Shown one piece after another: positions 5,343-6,693 of a stretch of DNA of 6,693 nucleotides; position 1 is the first letter of the stretch, and every line of letters starts with the position of its first letter. A program made the translations under genes and the position numbers. Location: NCBI GenBank assembly GCA_946885735.1, contig CAMPGW010000111.1, positions 1 to 6,693 on the forward strand, read 5' to 3'. Origin of the DNA: an uncultured Gammaproteobacteria bacterium. Lineage in GTDB: Bacteria; Pseudomonadota; Gammaproteobacteria; Xanthomonadales; Xanthomonadaceae. The notes under the pieces were generated by a model. The model searched no databases, was not told the DNA's origin, and was given only the letters and a program-made list of their open reading frames with translations.

Positions 5343-6693
5343 TGGCAGCCTCGACGGATCTCGAGTCCACCGTCGCCGCCATCTTCGATCGCTGCGGGCC
5401 GCGCCTGGTATTGGCGGCCCGCTCGGCCTGGGCAAGCCGCACCGCCTGCTCAACGCGATCTACGCCGCGGTCGCTGGTGAAGACAAGCGCTCGCTGGAAA
5501 TCTATACCGCGCTGTCGCTGACGCCGCCCGCGGCGGGCACCGGCCTGCAGGCGCGCTTCCTCGCGCCCTTCCTTGAACGGCACTTCGGCGCCGACTTCCC
5601 GGCGCTCGCCTATAGCCTGGCGCAACGCCGCGACGCGCTGCCGCGCAACGTACGCGTCGAGGAGTTCTACCTGCAGTCCGGCGCCCTGCTGGGTTCGCAC
5701 CAGGCGCAGCAGAACCACTCCAGCCTCAACTACACGCACGTGGCGCGGGCGGTGGCCGTGCGGCGGCCCAACCTGATGGTGCACAAGGTGGCACGTGATG
5801 CCTCGGGGCGCCTGAGCCTGAGTTGCAACCCGGACCTGACCTTCGATTTGCTCGACGAGATGGCCCTGCGCGGGTTGCCGCGACCGATGCTGGTGGCGGA
5901 AGTCGACCCCGGCCTGCCCTTCATCGGCGGAACCGCGCTCGCGCCGCCTGGGTTCTTCGACCTGGTGCTGGACCTGCCGGGCCCGGCACCGCGCCTTTTC
6001 GGCCTGCCGCGACATCCGGTCAGCGATGCGGACCATGCCATCGGCCTGCGCGCCAGCGCGCTGGTGCGCGACGGCGGCACCCTGCAGATCGGCATCGGCT
6101 CGCTGTCGGATGCGCTGTGCCATGCGCTGATCCTCCGGCACCGCGACAACGCCGCCTACCGGCGCGTGCTGGCGGCGCTCGACCCGGCGATCGCCGAGAG
6201 CGCGATCGTGCGCGACTGCGGAGGCCTGGACCCGTTCGAGATCGGCCTGTACGGCGCCAGCGAAATGGTCAACGACGGCTTCCGCGCGCTGCACCAGGCT
6301 GGCATCCTGCGGCGCCGCGTACTCGACGACGTCGAGGCCATGCGCCGCATCGAGGGCGGACATGCCACGGCCGCGGACCACGACCGCCTGCGGCGCGAAG
6401 GGCGCTGGCTCGACGGCGGCTTCTACCTGGGCTCGCACCAGTTGTACGACTGGCTGCGCGACTTGGCGCCCGAGCAGGCCGCCGGCCTCGGCATGACCCG
6501 CATCTCCCACATCAACGAACTCTACGGCGGCAACGAAACCCTGGAACGCCTGCAGCGTCGCCACGCGCGCTTCTTCAACACCTGCATGATGGGCACCCTG
6601 CTCGGCGATGCGGTGTCGGATGCGCTCGAGGACGGCACCGTCGTGTCCGGCGTCGGCGGCCAGTACAACTTCGTGGCGATGGCGCATGCGCTG
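5342..6693 (+). pseudogene. Acetyl-CoA hydrolase/CoA-transferase family gene, frameshifted near 5414 and cut by the right edge
   Basis: The ATG at 5342 overlaps the stop of the dioxygenase-like gene (TGATG), so the two are coupled. The first 24 codons (MAASTDLESTVAAIFDRCGP then RLVL) fit the family, but the frame then goes wrong and stops at 5519-5521 after 59 codons. Inserting one G in TTGG-CGG at about 5414 restores LGGPLGLGKPHRLLNAIYA and joins a frame open to the window edge (5416-6693, 426 codons). That frame shows IYTALSLTPP, NHSSLNYTHVARAV, SCNPDLTFDLLDEM, DGGTLQIGIGSLSDAL, FEIGLYGASEMVNDGFRAL and SGVGGQYNFVAMAHAL, matching bacterial proteins annotated as acetyl-CoA hydrolase/transferase. 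The reaction would hydrolyse an acyl-CoA or move CoA between carboxylic acids; the substrate is unknown. The long downstream part shows no stop and normal codon use, so the lesion is either recent or a base-call/assembly error. No slippery heptamer or stimulatory structure suggests programmed shifting. The C-terminus is outside the window. Confidence 0.85.

Noticed and set aside
5400..5425. Programmed ribosomal frameshift in the acetyl-CoA hydrolase family gene
   Set aside because: No slippery heptamer, no internal Shine-Dalgarno at the proper distance and no convincing downstream structure; a base-call error or mutation in a G run explains it more simply.
4449..5453. Minus-strand open frame (334 codons) opposite the metallo-beta-lactamase gene
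   Set aside because: It is antisense to a gene with intact metal-binding motifs and would cover the divergent control region; a shadow of third-position GC bias.
5263..6687. Long minus-strand open frame (474 codons) opposite the acetyl-CoA hydrolase family gene
   Set aside because: The plus-strand frame carries family motifs along its whole length; the antisense product is low-complexity and unrecognisable.

Overview
The window is a GC-rich (roughly two-thirds G+C by eye) stretch of a bacterial chromosome, gene-dense and intergene-poor. Its codon choice and protein families suggest a gammaproteobacterium of the Xanthomonadales/Lysobacterales type. That placement is an impression from gene content, not something the sequence proves. 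The content is a sulfide/persulfide-handling locus built around one short divergent control region at 4404-4472.

Leftward (minus strand), in transcription order: an ArsR-family repressor with the cysteine pair of the persulfide sensors SqrR/BigR/YgaV (4403-4044); possibly a 39-codon ORF (4047-3928); a type I sulfide:quinone oxidoreductase with all three expected catalytic cysteines (3912-2614); a 71-aa DUF2892/YgaP-like membrane protein (2602-2387); a lipoprotein RND periplasmic adaptor (2364-1282); and an RND inner-membrane permease that runs off the left edge (1289-1). Apart from the 131 bp between the repressor and the oxidoreductase, which the 39-codon ORF nearly fills, these genes overlap or lie 11-22 bp apart, so they look like one operon.

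Rightward (plus strand): a metallo-beta-lactamase-fold protein of the persulfide dioxygenase/Blh type (4473-5342). Its stop overlaps the start of an acetyl-CoA hydrolase/CoA-transferase family gene (5342 to the right edge). As written, that second gene carries a one-base frameshift near 5414, only about 24 codons in.

Proposed working model: sulfide is oxidised at the membrane by the oxidoreductase, electrons go to quinone, and the resulting sulfane sulfur (persulfide) is oxidised to sulfite by the metallo-beta-lactamase-fold enzyme. Persulfide modifies the repressor and releases the AT-rich operator between the two arms. The unusual part is that a complete adaptor-permease export pair is co-transcribed with the oxidoreductase, and a CoA-ester enzyme is coupled to the dioxygenase. 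Neither has an obvious assigned job in sulfide oxidation. There is no stretch over 300 bases without a gene, and I saw no tRNA, rRNA, CRISPR array, insertion sequence or convincing terminator.
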